A stretch of 64,000 nt of DNA from Mesorhizobium_B sp035998495 (GCA_035998495.1 DASYHP010000059.1:1-64000), one strand, 5' to 3'. Counted from the stretch's first letter, positions 46,885 through 55,618 are shown. Numbers and translations are program-made. The notes: generated by a model not told the origin, from the sequence alone.

Positions 46885-46924
46885 ACCGCCTTCGGCGGTC
46901 CCCCTCCCCCGTGAACGGGGGAGG
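46885..46924. repeat. Double-hairpin intergenic repeat, possible hslU terminator
   Basis: Two adjacent hairpins occur: ACCGCC with GGCGGT (46885-46899) and CCTCCCCCGT with ACGGGGGAGG (46903-46924). The sequence resembles a dispersed repeat I recall from other alphaproteobacterial genomes. It follows the hslU stop by 13 bp, so it could end the hslVU transcript. Confidence 0.55.
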
Positions 46925-46937
46925 ATCAGCGGCGGCT

Positions 46938-48248
46938 TTACAGAATGAATCGCGACAAATCTGTGTTCTTGGCGAGATCGCCGACGTGATCCTTCACATA
47001 GGCGGCGTCAACCGTCAGAGTCGAGCCCTCGCGGTCGGGGGCGTGGAAGGAGATGTCGTCGAGCACGCGCTCCATCACGGTCTGCAGCCGCCGCGCGCCG
47101 ATGTTCTCGACCGAGGCGTTGAGATCGACGGCGATGCCGGCGAGGCTGTCGATGGCGTCGTCGGTGAAGTCGAGCTCCACCCCTTCGGTGCGCAGGAGCG
47201 CCACATACTGCTTGATGAGGCTCGCTTCGGTTTCCGTGAGGATGCGCCGGAAGTCGTCCTTCTCGAGCGCCCGGAGCTCGACGCGGATCGGCAGGCGGCC
47301 CTGCAGCTCCGGCAAAAGGTCCGAGGGCTTGGCGACATGGAAGGCGCCTGAGGCGATGAACAAAATGTGGTCGGTCTTGATCGGCCCGTACTTCGTGGCG
47401 ACCGTGGTGCCCTCGACGAGCGGCAGCAGGTCGCGCTGCACGCCCTCGCGCGACGGGCCGCCGGAGATATCGGAGCGCGCGGCGACCTTGTCGATCTCAT
47501 CGAGGAACACGATGCCGTTGTTTTCCGTCGATTCCAGCGCGCGGCGCACGACCTCGTCCTGGTCGAGCAGCTTGTCGGACTCGTCGTCGATCAGCGCGTC
47601 GTAGGACTCCCTGACGACCGTCTTCTTGAGCTTGGTGCGCTTTCCGCCCATCGCCTTTTGCAGCATGTCGTTGATGTTGAGCACGCCGATATTCGCGCCG
47701 GGCATGCCGGGGATCTCGAAGCCGCCCATGCCGCTATTGCCCGTGTCGGCCACCTCGATCTCGATCTCCTTGTCGTCAAGCTCGCCCGCGCGGAGCTTCT
47801 TGCGGAACGAGTCGCGGGTGGCGGGACTCGCCGTCTTGCCCACCAGCGCGTCGAGCACGCGCTCCTCGGCGTTGAGATGGGCGCGGGCCTTGACGTCTTC
47901 GCGCATCTTTTCGCGCGTGAGCCCGATAGCGACCTCGACCAGGTCGCGGATGATCTGCTCCACGTCGCGGCCGACATAGCCGACCTCGGTGAACTTGGTG
48001 GCCTCCACCTTGATGAAGGGCGCGCCGGCGAGCCTGGCGAGGCGGCGGGAAATCTCGGTCTTGCCGACGCCGGTCGGGCCGATCATCAGGATGTTCTTTG
48101 GGCTGACCTCCTCGCGCATCTCGCCCTGGAGCTGCTGGCGGCGCCAGCGGTTGCGCAAGGCGATCGCCACGGCGCGCTTGGCGTCCTTCTGGCCGATGAT
48201 GAAGCGGTCGAGCTCGGAAACGATCTCGCGGGGGGAGAAATTGGTCAT
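46938..48248 (-). CDS. hslU: ATP-dependent protease ATPase subunit HslU
   Basis: This 436-residue AAA+ unfoldase feeds substrates to HslV. Walker A GPTGVGKTE is near residue 60 and Walker B VFLDEIDKVA near 250; the C-terminus ends in the docking tail LSRFIL. The start ATG at 48248 is followed by TNFSPREIVSELDRFIIGQ, the standard N-terminus. It lies downstream of hslV, a GNAT gene and a DUF2585 gene. Confidence 0.96.
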   Translation of the reverse strand: MTNFSPREIVSELDRFIIGQKDAKRAVAIALRNRWRRQQLQGEMREEVSPKNILMIGPTGVGKTEISRRLARLAGAPFIKVEATKFTEVGYVGRDVEQIIRDLVEVAIGLTREKMREDVKARAHLNAEERVLDALVGKTASPATRDSFRKKLRAGELDDKEIEIEVADTGNSGMGGFEIPGMPGANIGVLNINDMLQKAMGGKRTKLKKTVVRESYDALIDDESDKLLDQDEVVRRALESTENNGIVFLDEIDKVAARSDISGGPSREGVQRDLLPLVEGTTVATKYGPIKTDHILFIASGAFHVAKPSDLLPELQGRLPIRVELRALEKDDFRRILTETEASLIKQYVALLRTEGVELDFTDDAIDSLAGIAVDLNASVENIGARRLQTVMERVLDDISFHAPDREGSTLTVDAAYVKDHVGDLAKNTDLSRFIL

Positions 48249-48252
48249 GGGG

Positions 48253-48873
48253 TCAAGGCGTTCCGGTTTGCCAGGCCCGGATGGCGTCCAGGGGCCAGAG
48301 CAGCATGATGACGTTGAGCGTGAGGTTGTCGCGGATGGTCGCGCCGACGAAGAGTTCAAAGAGGATGGCGAGCGCCACCGTCAGCCATATAGGAAGCGTT
48401 GCGGCCATCGCAAAACCGACGCCCATGGCGAGCGTGTCGGCGACCGAGTTGAGAATCGAGTCGCCGAAATAGTCGAGCGCGATCGTGCCCTCGCGGTAGC
48501 GGTCGATGATGAGAGGCGTGTTCTCGACAACCTCCCAGGCGACCTCGACGCCCACGGCCAGTGCGAAGATCACGCCCAAGGGCGCGCGCGGCAGGAGCCA
48601 GCGGAACACGGCATAGAAGATCATGCCGTGGATGATGTGGGAGGGCGTGTACCAGTCCGTGATGTGCTGGGAGTTCTCCGAACTCAGCACCACGCCGTGC
48701 CAGAGTTTGACAGTGCCGCATTCGCAGATCGGCAGTCGGCCCATGAGGAAGAGGACGAGGGCTTGCAGCGCGAGCAGGCCGAGGCCGATGAGGAGGCCCA
48801 GCCTCCACCTCGGGTCGCGGGCCTCCCGCCGCGCCGGCGCGTCACGGTGGGGGAGACGGGCGGCCTGGCTCAT
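48253..48873 (-). CDS. DUF2585-family membrane protein
   Basis: This 206-residue protein has four to five hydrophobic segments. The motif RLPICECGTVKLWHGVVLSSENSQHI is followed by SHIIHGMIFYAVFRWLLP, with a conserved Cys pair and His residues. The family is found mainly in alphaproteobacteria and has no known function. The ATG at 48873 overlaps the GNAT stop by ATGA, and hslU starts 4 bp after its own stop. It is therefore firmly within the hslV-hslU operon. Confidence 0.88.
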   Translation of the reverse strand: MSQAARLPHRDAPARREARDPRWRLGLLIGLGLLALQALVLFLMGRLPICECGTVKLWHGVVLSSENSQHITDWYTPSHIIHGMIFYAVFRWLLPRAPLGVIFALAVGVEVAWEVVENTPLIIDRYREGTIALDYFGDSILNSVADTLAMGVGFAMAATLPIWLTVALAILFELFVGATIRDNLTLNVIMLLWPLDAIRAWQTGTP

Positions 48874-49397
48874 GCGGAAAAATCCTCGTCGGGCGCGTCG
48901 AGCGCCATCATAACGGCCGGGCCGTATTCGGTTGTGCGCCGGTCGAATTCCCTGAACCCCGCTTTCTCGTAGGCGCGGATCGCCCTGACATTGGCGGGGT
49001 CGGGATCGATGACGAGGCGCGGCGCGCCCTCGGAAAAGAGCTCTTCGGCGAACTGGCGCACGATCGCGGGGCCGTGGCCCTTTCCCAGGAACTCCGGCGG
49101 GCCGACCGTGATGTCGAGCCCGAGCGTGCCGAAGACCTGGTCCTGGTAGGGGTGGTCGTCTTCCAGATGCGGGTCGTAGCTCTGGAGATAGGCGATCGGC
49201 TTTCCCGCGAGCTCCACGATCAAGGGCTCGGTCGAGATGCTGTCGATGGCCTCTTCGATCTCGGCGAGCGAGGCGTCCACGTCCTCGCCCCACCACTCCC
49301 GGGCATGCGGCTCGGACAGCCAGCGGCGCAGGAGCGGCAGGTCGCGCGGTTCCACCGGGCGGAAACGGTAGCGCGGGCTCAGCTCAGGCCGCGCCAT
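48870..49397 (-). CDS. GNAT-family acetyltransferase (AAC(6')-like)
   Basis: This 175-residue acetyl-CoA-dependent transferase resembles the aminoglycoside 6'-acetyltransferase/IucB branch. RFRPVEPRDLPLLRRWLSEPHAREWWG is the N-terminal signature. LGLDITVGPPEFLGKGHGPAIVRQF carries the Q/R-x-x-G-x-G/A CoA loop in the form FLGKGHG. Nothing indicates that it acts on antibiotics. It overlaps hslV by 14 bp and the DUF2585 gene by 4 bp. Confidence 0.85.
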   Translation of the reverse strand: MARPELSPRYRFRPVEPRDLPLLRRWLSEPHAREWWGEDVDASLAEIEEAIDSISTEPLIVELAGKPIAYLQSYDPHLEDDHPYQDQVFGTLGLDITVGPPEFLGKGHGPAIVRQFAEELFSEGAPRLVIDPDPANVRAIRAYEKAGFREFDRRTTEYGPAVMMALDAPDEDFSA

Positions 49398-49938
49398 CGA
49401 CAGTTTCCACGATCACGTTGGCGTTGGTGTAGACGCAGATCTCGGCCGCGATCTGCATCGCCTTGCGCGCGATCGCCTCCGCGTCCTGGTCAGTATCGAA
49501 CAGCGCGCGCGCCGCGGCCAGCGCGTAGTTGCCGCCCGAGCCGATGGCCATGACGCCGTGCTCGGGCTCCAGCACGTCGCCCGTGCCGGTGAGCGCGAGG
49601 CTGACGTTCTTGTCGGCGACCAGCATCATGGCCTCGAGCCGCCGCAGATAACGGTCGGTGCGCCAATCCTTGGCGAGCTCCACGGCCGCCCGCGTGAGCT
49701 GATCCGGGTATTGCTCGAGCTTGGCTTCGAGCCGTTCGAGCAGCGTGAAGGCGTCGGCGGTGGCGCCCGCGAAGCCCGCGATCACGCGCCCGTCCTTGCC
49801 GATGCGGCGCACCTTCTTGGCGTTGCCCTTCATGACGGTCTGGCCGAGGCTGACTTGGCCGTCGCCGGCGATCACCACCTTGCCCCCTTTTCGCACGGTC
49901 ACGATGGTCGTGCCGTGCATGGTCGTTTGCTCTGACAT
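49384..49938 (-). CDS. hslV: ATP-dependent protease peptidase subunit HslV
   Basis: This 184-residue threonine peptidase forms the double hexamer capped by HslU. The mature N-terminus is the catalytic Thr in HGTTIVTVRKGGKVVIAGDGQVS; MSEQTTMHG is the propeptide. The ATG at 49938 was chosen for this reason, although the frame opens at 50070. GSGGNYALAAARAL near residue 125 is a family signature. It is the first gene of the hslV-GNAT-DUF2585-hslU operon and divergent from hisB. Confidence 0.96.
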   Translation of the reverse strand: MSEQTTMHGTTIVTVRKGGKVVIAGDGQVSLGQTVMKGNAKKVRRIGKDGRVIAGFAGATADAFTLLERLEAKLEQYPDQLTRAAVELAKDWRTDRYLRRLEAMMLVADKNVSLALTGTGDVLEPEHGVMAIGSGGNYALAAARALFDTDQDAEAIARKAMQIAAEICVYTNANVIVETVDGAA

Positions 49939-50008
49939 GATCTGAGATTGCTCCGATGGGGCGCGGGCCTCGAAAAGAGCGCCCCGCCTGACGAGAAGAG
50001 TTGTCTCC

Positions 50009-50036
50009 CATGTATGCTGGCGACCGCGCATTGCAA
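50009..50036 (-). promoter_or_regulatory. Possible hslV promoter
   Basis: On the minus strand TTGCAA and TACATG are separated by 16 bp, about 70 bp before the hslV start. The pattern is compatible with a housekeeping or heat-shock sigma factor, but it is a weak match to either consensus. Confidence 0.3.
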
Positions 50037-50130
50037 ACGCAGCCGGGAGGGGCGGCCGGCGAACTGGCAAAATGGAAAAGCCGCTGTTAGAAGCCGCCCT
50101 GTTTCGCTCCTTGTTCTACAGGTTTTCCCA

Positions 50131-50727
50131 ATGGATGCTCGCACCGGCACGATCGGCCGCAAGACGGCGGAAACGGATGTAAGCGCGTCCGTTTCGCTGG
50201 ACGGCCAGGGCGCGAGCGACATGCGCACGGGCGTCGGCTTCTTCGACCACATGCTCGACCAGCTCGCCCGCCATTCGCTGATCGACATCACGGTTCGTGC
50301 CGAGGGAGACCGGCATGTGGACGACCACCACACGGTGGAGGATGTGGGCATCGCGCTCGGCCAAGCGCTGGCGCAGGCGCTCGGCGAGCGGCGCGGGATC
50401 ATGCGCTATGCCTCGGTCGAGCTGCCCATGGACGAGGCGCTCACGGCGGCGGCGGTCGATGTCTCGGGCCGGCCGTTCCTTGTTTGGAACGTCAGCTTCC
50501 CCACGCAGAAAATCGGCACGTTCGACACTGAGCTCGTGCGCGAGTTCTTCCAGGCACTCGCCCAGAACGCGCGGGTGACGCTGCATGTGACGAACCGCTA
50601 TGGGGCGAACAGCCACCACATCGCCGAAAGCTGCTTCAAGGCGGTGGCGCGGGTTCTGCGGACGGCCTGCGAGCGCGACCCGCGCCGGCCCGACGCCATC
50701 CCGTCCACCAAGGGCAGCCTAAGCTGA
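50131..50727 (+). CDS. hisB: Imidazoleglycerol-phosphate dehydratase
   Basis: This 198-residue Mn-dependent enzyme performs step 6 of histidine synthesis; it is the monofunctional form. The paired metal-ligand motifs GVGFFDHMLDQLARHS, DDHHTVEDVGIALGQAL and ANSHHIAESCFKA are all present. The ATG at 50131 gives the usual N-terminus RTGTIGRKTAETDVSASVSL. It heads the his cluster and overlaps the DUF2628 gene by one base. Confidence 0.96.
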   Translation: MDARTGTIGRKTAETDVSASVSLDGQGASDMRTGVGFFDHMLDQLARHSLIDITVRAEGDRHVDDHHTVEDVGIALGQALAQALGERRGIMRYASVELPMDEALTAAAVDVSGRPFLVWNVSFPTQKIGTFDTELVREFFQALAQNARVTLHVTNRYGANSHHIAESCFKAVARVLRTACERDPRRPDAIPSTKGSLS

Positions 50728-51221
50728 TGGCGAGCTTTGTGGCCATGATCCCCCCCGAGGCCGACGCCAGGAGCGAGGCACGCGGCGAAGAGCGCGCGGT
50801 GTTCGTGCGCGACGGCTTTGCCTGGCTCGGCTTCATCTTCCCCCTGTTCTGGCTACTCTGGCATCGGCTCTGGATCGAGGCCGCGGTCGTGCTCGCGCTG
50901 ATGCTCTCGTTCGGCGCGCTGGGCGATGCGTTCCAGACGCCGAGCGCCGCCGTGCTCGTGTCGTTCCTGGTGCAGCTCGGCGTGGGGCTGGAGGGCCAGA
51001 ACTGGCGACTCGCCAAGCTGCGCCGCGGGGGCTGGCGCGAGGCCGGCGCGATCGAGGCGCATGATCTCGATGAGGCGGAGATGCGGTTTTTCGCGGGGCG
51101 CGCCGAAGCCGAACCTGCGCCTGCATTGGTCGCGGCCGCCCTGCCGCCCGCCCGGCCCTTCGGCCGCCCGACGCCGGGGGCCGCGCCCGCGCCGCTCGGC
51201 CTGATCGGCTACAAGGGCTGA
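50727..51221 (+). CDS. DUF2628-family membrane protein
   Basis: This 164-residue protein has the DUF2628 pattern RAVFVRDGFAWLGFIFPLFWLLWHRLWIEA near residues 28-58. Two to three hydrophobic segments follow, then an Ala/Pro-rich cytoplasmic tail. The family often lies between hisB and hisH in this order, but its role is unknown. It starts at the hisB stop and ends 4 bp before hisH. Confidence 0.85.
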   Translation: MASFVAMIPPEADARSEARGEERAVFVRDGFAWLGFIFPLFWLLWHRLWIEAAVVLALMLSFGALGDAFQTPSAAVLVSFLVQLGVGLEGQNWRLAKLRRGGWREAGAIEAHDLDEAEMRFFAGRAEAEPAPALVAAALPPARPFGRPTPGAAPAPLGLIGYKG

Positions 51222-51225
51222 AAAC

Positions 51226-51882
51226 GTGCGGGTCGCGATCATCGACTACGGCTCGGGCAACCTGCATTCCGCGCAGAAGGCCTTGGAGCGTGCCGCCCGC
51301 GAGGCGGGCGTTTCCGCCGACATCGCCCTCACGGGCGACGCGGAGGATGTCCGCCGGGCCGACCGCGTGGTGCTGCCGGGCGTGGGCGCCTTCGCCGACT
51401 GCCGCGCCGGCCTGGACGCCGTGCCCGGCATGGTGGAGGCGCTGGAGGATTTCAGGCGGAGCGGAAACCCGTTCCTGGGCATCTGCGTCGGCCATCAGTT
51501 GCTCGCCGAGCGCGGCCTGGAAAAGGCCGAAACGCCGGGCCTGGGCTGGATCGGCGGCGAGGTGCGGCGCATCACACCGGACGATCCTGCGCTCAAGGTG
51601 CCGCAGGTCGGCTGGAACACGCTTGCCGTGACTCACGTGAAACATTCCCATCCGTTGCTGGACGGTGTCCCGACCGGGCCTGACGGGCTGCACGCCTATT
51701 TCGTGCATTCCTTTCATTTCGTCGCCGGCGATCCGGCGGACGTGCTGGCGGTGACGGATTACGGCGGCCCGGTCACGGCTGCGGTCGCGCGGGAGAACGT
51801 CGCGGGCGTGCAGTTCCACCCGGAAAAGAGCCAGCGCCTTGGACTCGGGCTGATCGCGAATTTCCTGCGGTGGCGGCCGTGA
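51226..51882 (+). CDS. hisH: Imidazole glycerol phosphate synthase subunit HisH
   Basis: This 218-residue glutamine amidotransferase supplies ammonia to HisF. The class-I nucleophile lies in NPFLGICVGHQLL (Cys near 85), and the His/Glu pair in GVQFHPEKSQRLG near the C-terminus. A parS-like CACGTGAAACA occurs at about 51,633-51,643 within the gene but departs from the consensus in its left half. It starts 4 bp after the DUF2628 gene. Confidence 0.95.
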   Translation: MRVAIIDYGSGNLHSAQKALERAAREAGVSADIALTGDAEDVRRADRVVLPGVGAFADCRAGLDAVPGMVEALEDFRRSGNPFLGICVGHQLLAERGLEKAETPGLGWIGGEVRRITPDDPALKVPQVGWNTLAVTHVKHSHPLLDGVPTGPDGLHAYFVHSFHFVAGDPADVLAVTDYGGPVTAAVARENVAGVQFHPEKSQRLGLGLIANFLRWRP

Positions 51883-51907
51883 GCGGCGGCGCGGGCGGAA
51901 ACCGGCC

Positions 51908-52636
51908 ATGATCCTCTTTCCCGCCATCGACCTGAAGGACGGGCAATGCGTCCGGCTGCGGCAGGGTGAGATGGACTCGGCCACCGTCTACAACGCCGAT
52001 CCGGCCGCACAGGCGAAAGCCTTTGAGGCGCAGGGTTTTCGCTGGCTGCATGTGGTGGATCTCGATGGGGCGTTCGCCGGCGAAAGCCGCAACGTGGGAG
52101 CGGTGGAAGCGATCCTTTTGGCGACGAAGAACCCGGTGCAGTTGGGTGGCGGCATCCGCAGTCGCGCGCAGATCGAGGCGTGGCTCGCAAAAGGCGTCGC
52201 GCGCGTGATCCTGGGCACCGCCGCCCTGCGCGACCCCGAACTGGTGCGGGACGCCTGCCGGTTTCATCCCGGCCGGATCGCGGTCGGTATCGACGCGCGC
52301 AACGGCAAGGTGGCGGTCCAGGGCTGGGGCGAGGAAACCGACCTGGCGGCCGAGGAACTCGCGCGGCGCTTCGAGGGCGCGGGCGTGGCCGCCATCATCT
52401 TCACCGACATTTCGCGCGATGGGCTTCTCTCCGGCATCAACTGGGAGGCGACAATCCGGCTGTCGGAAAGCGTGTCCATCCCCGTGATCGCCAGCGGCGG
52501 CTTGGCGGGCCTCGACGACGTGCGCCGGCTCACTCGGCCGGACGCGCGCAAGCTGGAAGGGGCGGTCGCCGGCCGCGCGCTCTATGACGGGCGGATCGAT
52601 CCGGTGGAGGCTCTGCGCCTCCTGGAGGGCACATGA
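51908..52636 (+). CDS. hisA: ProFAR isomerase
   Basis: This 242-residue TIM-barrel isomerase opens the ribose ring of ProFAR. The phosphate-binding loops and catalytic Asp8 in ILFPAIDLKDGQCVRL and Asp in IFTDISRDG are present. VQLGGGIRSRAQIE and IPVIASGGLAGLDDV are the usual HisA/HisF blocks. It overlaps the small membrane-protein gene by 4 bp downstream. Confidence 0.96.
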   Translation: MILFPAIDLKDGQCVRLRQGEMDSATVYNADPAAQAKAFEAQGFRWLHVVDLDGAFAGESRNVGAVEAILLATKNPVQLGGGIRSRAQIEAWLAKGVARVILGTAALRDPELVRDACRFHPGRIAVGIDARNGKVAVQGWGEETDLAAEELARRFEGAGVAAIIFTDISRDGLLSGINWEATIRLSESVSIPVIASGGLAGLDDVRRLTRPDARKLEGAVAGRALYDGRIDPVEALRLLEGT

Positions 52637-52959
52637 GCTGCGGCGAACGCAAGGGGCTGCTGGTCGCCCTCGCCCTGATCCTGCTTTTCGCGATCCTGCC
52701 GATCCTTTCGGTTCTCGCCTCGATCGCGATCGCCGATGCGGCGGGCTGCCGGCTGGACGAGGGCGGCATCTACCCCTGCCCGATCTTCGGCTCCGACTGG
52801 GGCGCGACCTTGGGGACGATGTTCGTGCTGGGCTGGCTGGCCTTCCTCACGCTTCCCATCGGCGCGCTGGCCCTGGCGGCTTGGCTGGTCGCGGCTTTGA
52901 CGCTTTGGGTCAGGGGCCGCAGCAAGCGTGGCGATGGCCGCGCAGCCGCGCTAGATTAG
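52633..52959 (+). CDS. Small membrane protein of unknown function
   Basis: This 108-residue protein has two hydrophobic segments, about residues 8-35 (LLVALALILLFAILPILSVL) and 65-95. Four Cys residues lie in the N-terminal half, two of them in the loop between the segments. I do not recognise the family. It overlaps hisA by ATGA and is followed by the Uma2-type gene, so it is translated with the his operon although it interrupts the usual hisA-hisF order. Confidence 0.65.
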   Translation: MSCGERKGLLVALALILLFAILPILSVLASIAIADAAGCRLDEGGIYPCPIFGSDWGATLGTMFVLGWLAFLTLPIGALALAAWLVAALTLWVRGRSKRGDGRAAALD

Positions 52960-52963
52960 GCCC

Positions 52964-53539
52964 ATGAACATCCAGTCGCGATATCCGACCACGCCCGACG
53001 AATTCCTGCGCTGGAACGAAGGCCGCGAAGGCAAGCGCGAATTCGTGCGGGGGCAGGTCGAAGAATTGATGATCAATGTCACCCGCAATCATGCGGAGAT
53101 CGCGCTCAACTTTGCGGCGGAACTTCGAGCGCGGTTAGACCGGAAGCTGTTCAGCTTGGGATCAGCGGACTTCGGGGTGAGGACACCTGAAGGCATTCGC
53201 TACCCCGATGCTTATGTCGACCGCAGAACATCAAGCTCGCGGGGAACGGATTTGGCCGCCAGCCAACCGGTACTGGTTGCGGAAGTTCTCTCACCTTCCT
53301 CCTATGGCCGCGACTTCGTGGACAAACTCGCGGATTATGAGGGGATTGGTTCCCTACAACACTACGTCATCCTTTCCCACGAGGAACCCCGAGCTTGGTT
53401 CTGGTCGCGCACGGCGGACGGGACTTGGCCCAAAAAGCCGCAGGAGATCGCGGGCGACGAGGAGGCGATCGAGCTGGCCGGCCTCGGCATCTCCATCCCT
53501 ATGGCCGAGCTTTACGCCGGCATCGAGTGCCGCCCGTGA
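52964..53539 (+). CDS. Uma2-family (DUF820) endonuclease-like protein
   Basis: This 191-residue PD-(D/E)xK-fold protein has the family motif YPDAYVDRR (Asp near 83) followed by PVLVAEVLSPSSYGRDFVDKLADYEGI. The Glu and the basic residues there would complete a nuclease site. Uma2 genes are common, mobile and of unknown biological role. Its middle part is noticeably less GC-rich than the flanking his genes, suggesting a separate origin. It overlaps hisF by GTGA. Confidence 0.82.
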   Translation: MNIQSRYPTTPDEFLRWNEGREGKREFVRGQVEELMINVTRNHAEIALNFAAELRARLDRKLFSLGSADFGVRTPEGIRYPDAYVDRRTSSSRGTDLAASQPVLVAEVLSPSSYGRDFVDKLADYEGIGSLQHYVILSHEEPRAWFWSRTADGTWPKKPQEIAGDEEAIELAGLGISIPMAELYAGIECRP

Positions 53540-54324
53540 CGCTCAAAGCCCGCATCATCCCCTGCCTCGACGTGCATGAGGGCCGCGTGGTCAAGGGCGT
53601 CAACTTCGTGGACCTGCGTGACGCGGGCGACCCCGTGGAGGCGGCGAGGGCCTATGACGCGGCGGGCGCGGACGAGCTGTGCTTTCTCGACATCTCCGCC
53701 TCGCACGAGAACCGCGGCACCATCCTCGACGTGGTGCGGCGCACCGCCGAGCATTGCTTCATGCCGCTGACGGTGGGCGGCGGCGTCCGCGCAGTCGAAG
53801 ATGTTCGCGCGCTGCTGCTTGCTGGCGCGGACAAGGTGTCGATCAACACGGCCGCCGTCAAAGACCCGGATTTCGTACGCCAAGCGGCCGACAAGTTCGG
53901 TGACCAATGCATCGTGGTGGCGATCGATGCGCGCCAGGTGGCGCATGAGGACGGGCCGGCGCGCTGGGAAATCTTCACCCATGGCGGCCGCGTGCCGACC
54001 GGCATCGACGCGATTGCGTTCGCCGCCGACATGGCCGAGCGCGGGGCCGGCGAAATCCTGCTCACTTCAATGGATCGCGACGGCACGAAGAAAGGTTTCG
54101 ACATCGCCCTGACCCGCACGATCGCGGATGCCGTGCCCTGCCCCGTCATCGCGTCGGGCGGCGTGGGCACGCTCGATCACCTCGTGGAAGGAGTTCGCGA
54201 CGGGCATGCAGGCGCGGTGCTCGCGGCGTCCATCTTCCATTTCGGCACGCACACCATCGGGGAAGCCAAGCGGCACATGGCGCAAGCCGGGATTCCCGTG
54301 CGGCTCGACCCGCCCACGGCCTGA
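53536..54324 (+). CDS. hisF: Imidazole glycerol phosphate synthase subunit HisF
   Basis: This 262-residue cyclase closes the imidazole ring, using ammonia from HisH. LKARIIPCLDVHEGRVVKGVNF at the start has the catalytic Asp, and GEILLTSMDRDGTKKG has the second Asp. The GTG start at 53536 overlaps the stop of the Uma2-type gene; the open frame upstream is shadow. hisE follows 8 bp later. Confidence 0.96.
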   Translation: MTLKARIIPCLDVHEGRVVKGVNFVDLRDAGDPVEAARAYDAAGADELCFLDISASHENRGTILDVVRRTAEHCFMPLTVGGGVRAVEDVRALLLAGADKVSINTAAVKDPDFVRQAADKFGDQCIVVAIDARQVAHEDGPARWEIFTHGGRVPTGIDAIAFAADMAERGAGEILLTSMDRDGTKKGFDIALTRTIADAVPCPVIASGGVGTLDHLVEGVRDGHAGAVLAASIFHFGTHTIGEAKRHMAQAGIPVRLDPPTA

Positions 54325-54332
54325 CATTCTCC

Positions 54333-54662
54333 ATGCCTCCTTTCTCCCTCCACGATCTTGAAGAAACCGTGCGGGCCCGCGCGGCCTCCGGCGACCCCCA
54401 AAAATCCTGGACGGCGAAGCTCGTCGCCCAGGGCATGCCCAAGGCGGCCCAGAAGCTCGGCGAGGAGGCGGTGGAAACCGTGATCGCCGCCGTGACCGGA
54501 GACCGGCAGGCGGTGATCGGCGAAAGCGCCGACCTTCTGTTTCACTGGCTCGTGGTGCTTCACCTGGCCGGCGTCGGCTTGGACGAGGTTTTTTCGGAGC
54601 TCGAACGCCGGCAGGGGCGCTCCGGCGTGGCGGAGAAGGCCAGCCGGGGGGAGGGCGCATGA
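54333..54662 (+). CDS. hisE: Phosphoribosyl-ATP pyrophosphatase
   Basis: This 109-residue MazG-fold enzyme catalyses step 2 of histidine synthesis. LGEEAVETVIAA and SADLLFHWLVVLHLAGV carry the metal-binding Glu and Asp residues. It is the monofunctional form; hisI is not in the window. It overlaps coaA by ATGA. Confidence 0.95.
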   Translation: MPPFSLHDLEETVRARAASGDPQKSWTAKLVAQGMPKAAQKLGEEAVETVIAAVTGDRQAVIGESADLLFHWLVVLHLAGVGLDEVFSELERRQGRSGVAEKASRGEGA

Positions 54663-55618
54663 ACCAGCTCGCCCCGCCCGAACGCTATTCGCCCTACCGC
54701 TTCTTCTCGGCCGAGCGCTGGCAAAAATTCCGCGCCGACACGCCGCTGACCCTGACGGGTGAGGAGGTGCGCCGGCTCGCCGGGCTCGGCGACCCCATCG
54801 ACCTGGACGAGGTCAAGCGGATCTACCTTTCCATGTCGCGGCTCTTGTCCACGCATGTGGAGTCCAGCCAGCTTCTGTTCCGCCAGCGCCAGCATTTCTT
54901 CAACCGGCAGAACGCCGTGAAGACACCCTTCATCATCGGCATGGCGGGCTCGGTGGCCGTGGGCAAATCCACCACGGCGCGCGTGCTCAAGGAACTGCTC
55001 GCCCGCTGGCCCTCGAGCCCCAATGTGACGCTGGTCACGACGGACGGCTTTCTCCTGCCCAATGCGGTGCTGCGCGAGCGCGGCCTCATGGACCGCAAGG
55101 GATTCCCTGAGTCCTATGACCGCGGGGCGATCCTGCGCTTCCTATCGGCCGTCAAGTCGGGCCGGGCGGAGGTCCACGCGCCGGTCTATTCGCACCTGAC
55201 CTATGACGTGTTGCCCGGACAATCCGTGACGCTGGAGCGGCCCGACATCCTGATCTTCGAAGGGCTCAACGTGCTGCAGCCCGGCGAGCTGCCCAAGGAT
55301 GGGCAATACATCCCCTTCGTGTCCGACTTCTTCGATTTCTCCATCTATATCGACGCCGACGAGCGGCTGATCCACGACTGGTATGTCGCCCGCTTCATGC
55401 GCCTGCGCGAAACCGCCTTCCGCGACGAGAAATCGTTCTTCCATCGCTATGCGAGCCTGTCGGAGGACGCCGCCCGCGCCATCGCCGAGAGCCTGTGGGA
55501 GAACATCAACCTGAAGAACCTGCGCGAGAACATCCTGCCCACGCGGCCCCGCGCCGATCTCGTGCTGCGCAAAGGCGAAGGGCACCGGGTGGAAGAGGTG
55601 GCGCTGCGGAAGCTGTAG
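54659..55618 (+). CDS. coaA: Pantothenate kinase, type I
   Basis: This 319-residue kinase performs the first committed step of coenzyme A synthesis and is feedback-inhibited by CoA. The P-loop GSVAVGKST is at residues 97-105, and SPYRFFSAERWQKFRADTPLTL is the typical N-terminus. DILIFEGLNVLQPG and FFDFSIYIDADERLIHDWY follow. It is the last gene of the his cluster and ends next to a palindromic repeat. Confidence 0.96.
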   Translation: MNQLAPPERYSPYRFFSAERWQKFRADTPLTLTGEEVRRLAGLGDPIDLDEVKRIYLSMSRLLSTHVESSQLLFRQRQHFFNRQNAVKTPFIIGMAGSVAVGKSTTARVLKELLARWPSSPNVTLVTTDGFLLPNAVLRERGLMDRKGFPESYDRGAILRFLSAVKSGRAEVHAPVYSHLTYDVLPGQSVTLERPDILIFEGLNVLQPGELPKDGQYIPFVSDFFDFSIYIDADERLIHDWYVARFMRLRETAFRDEKSFFHRYASLSEDAARAIAESLWENINLKNLRENILPTRPRADLVLRKGEGHRVEEVALRKL

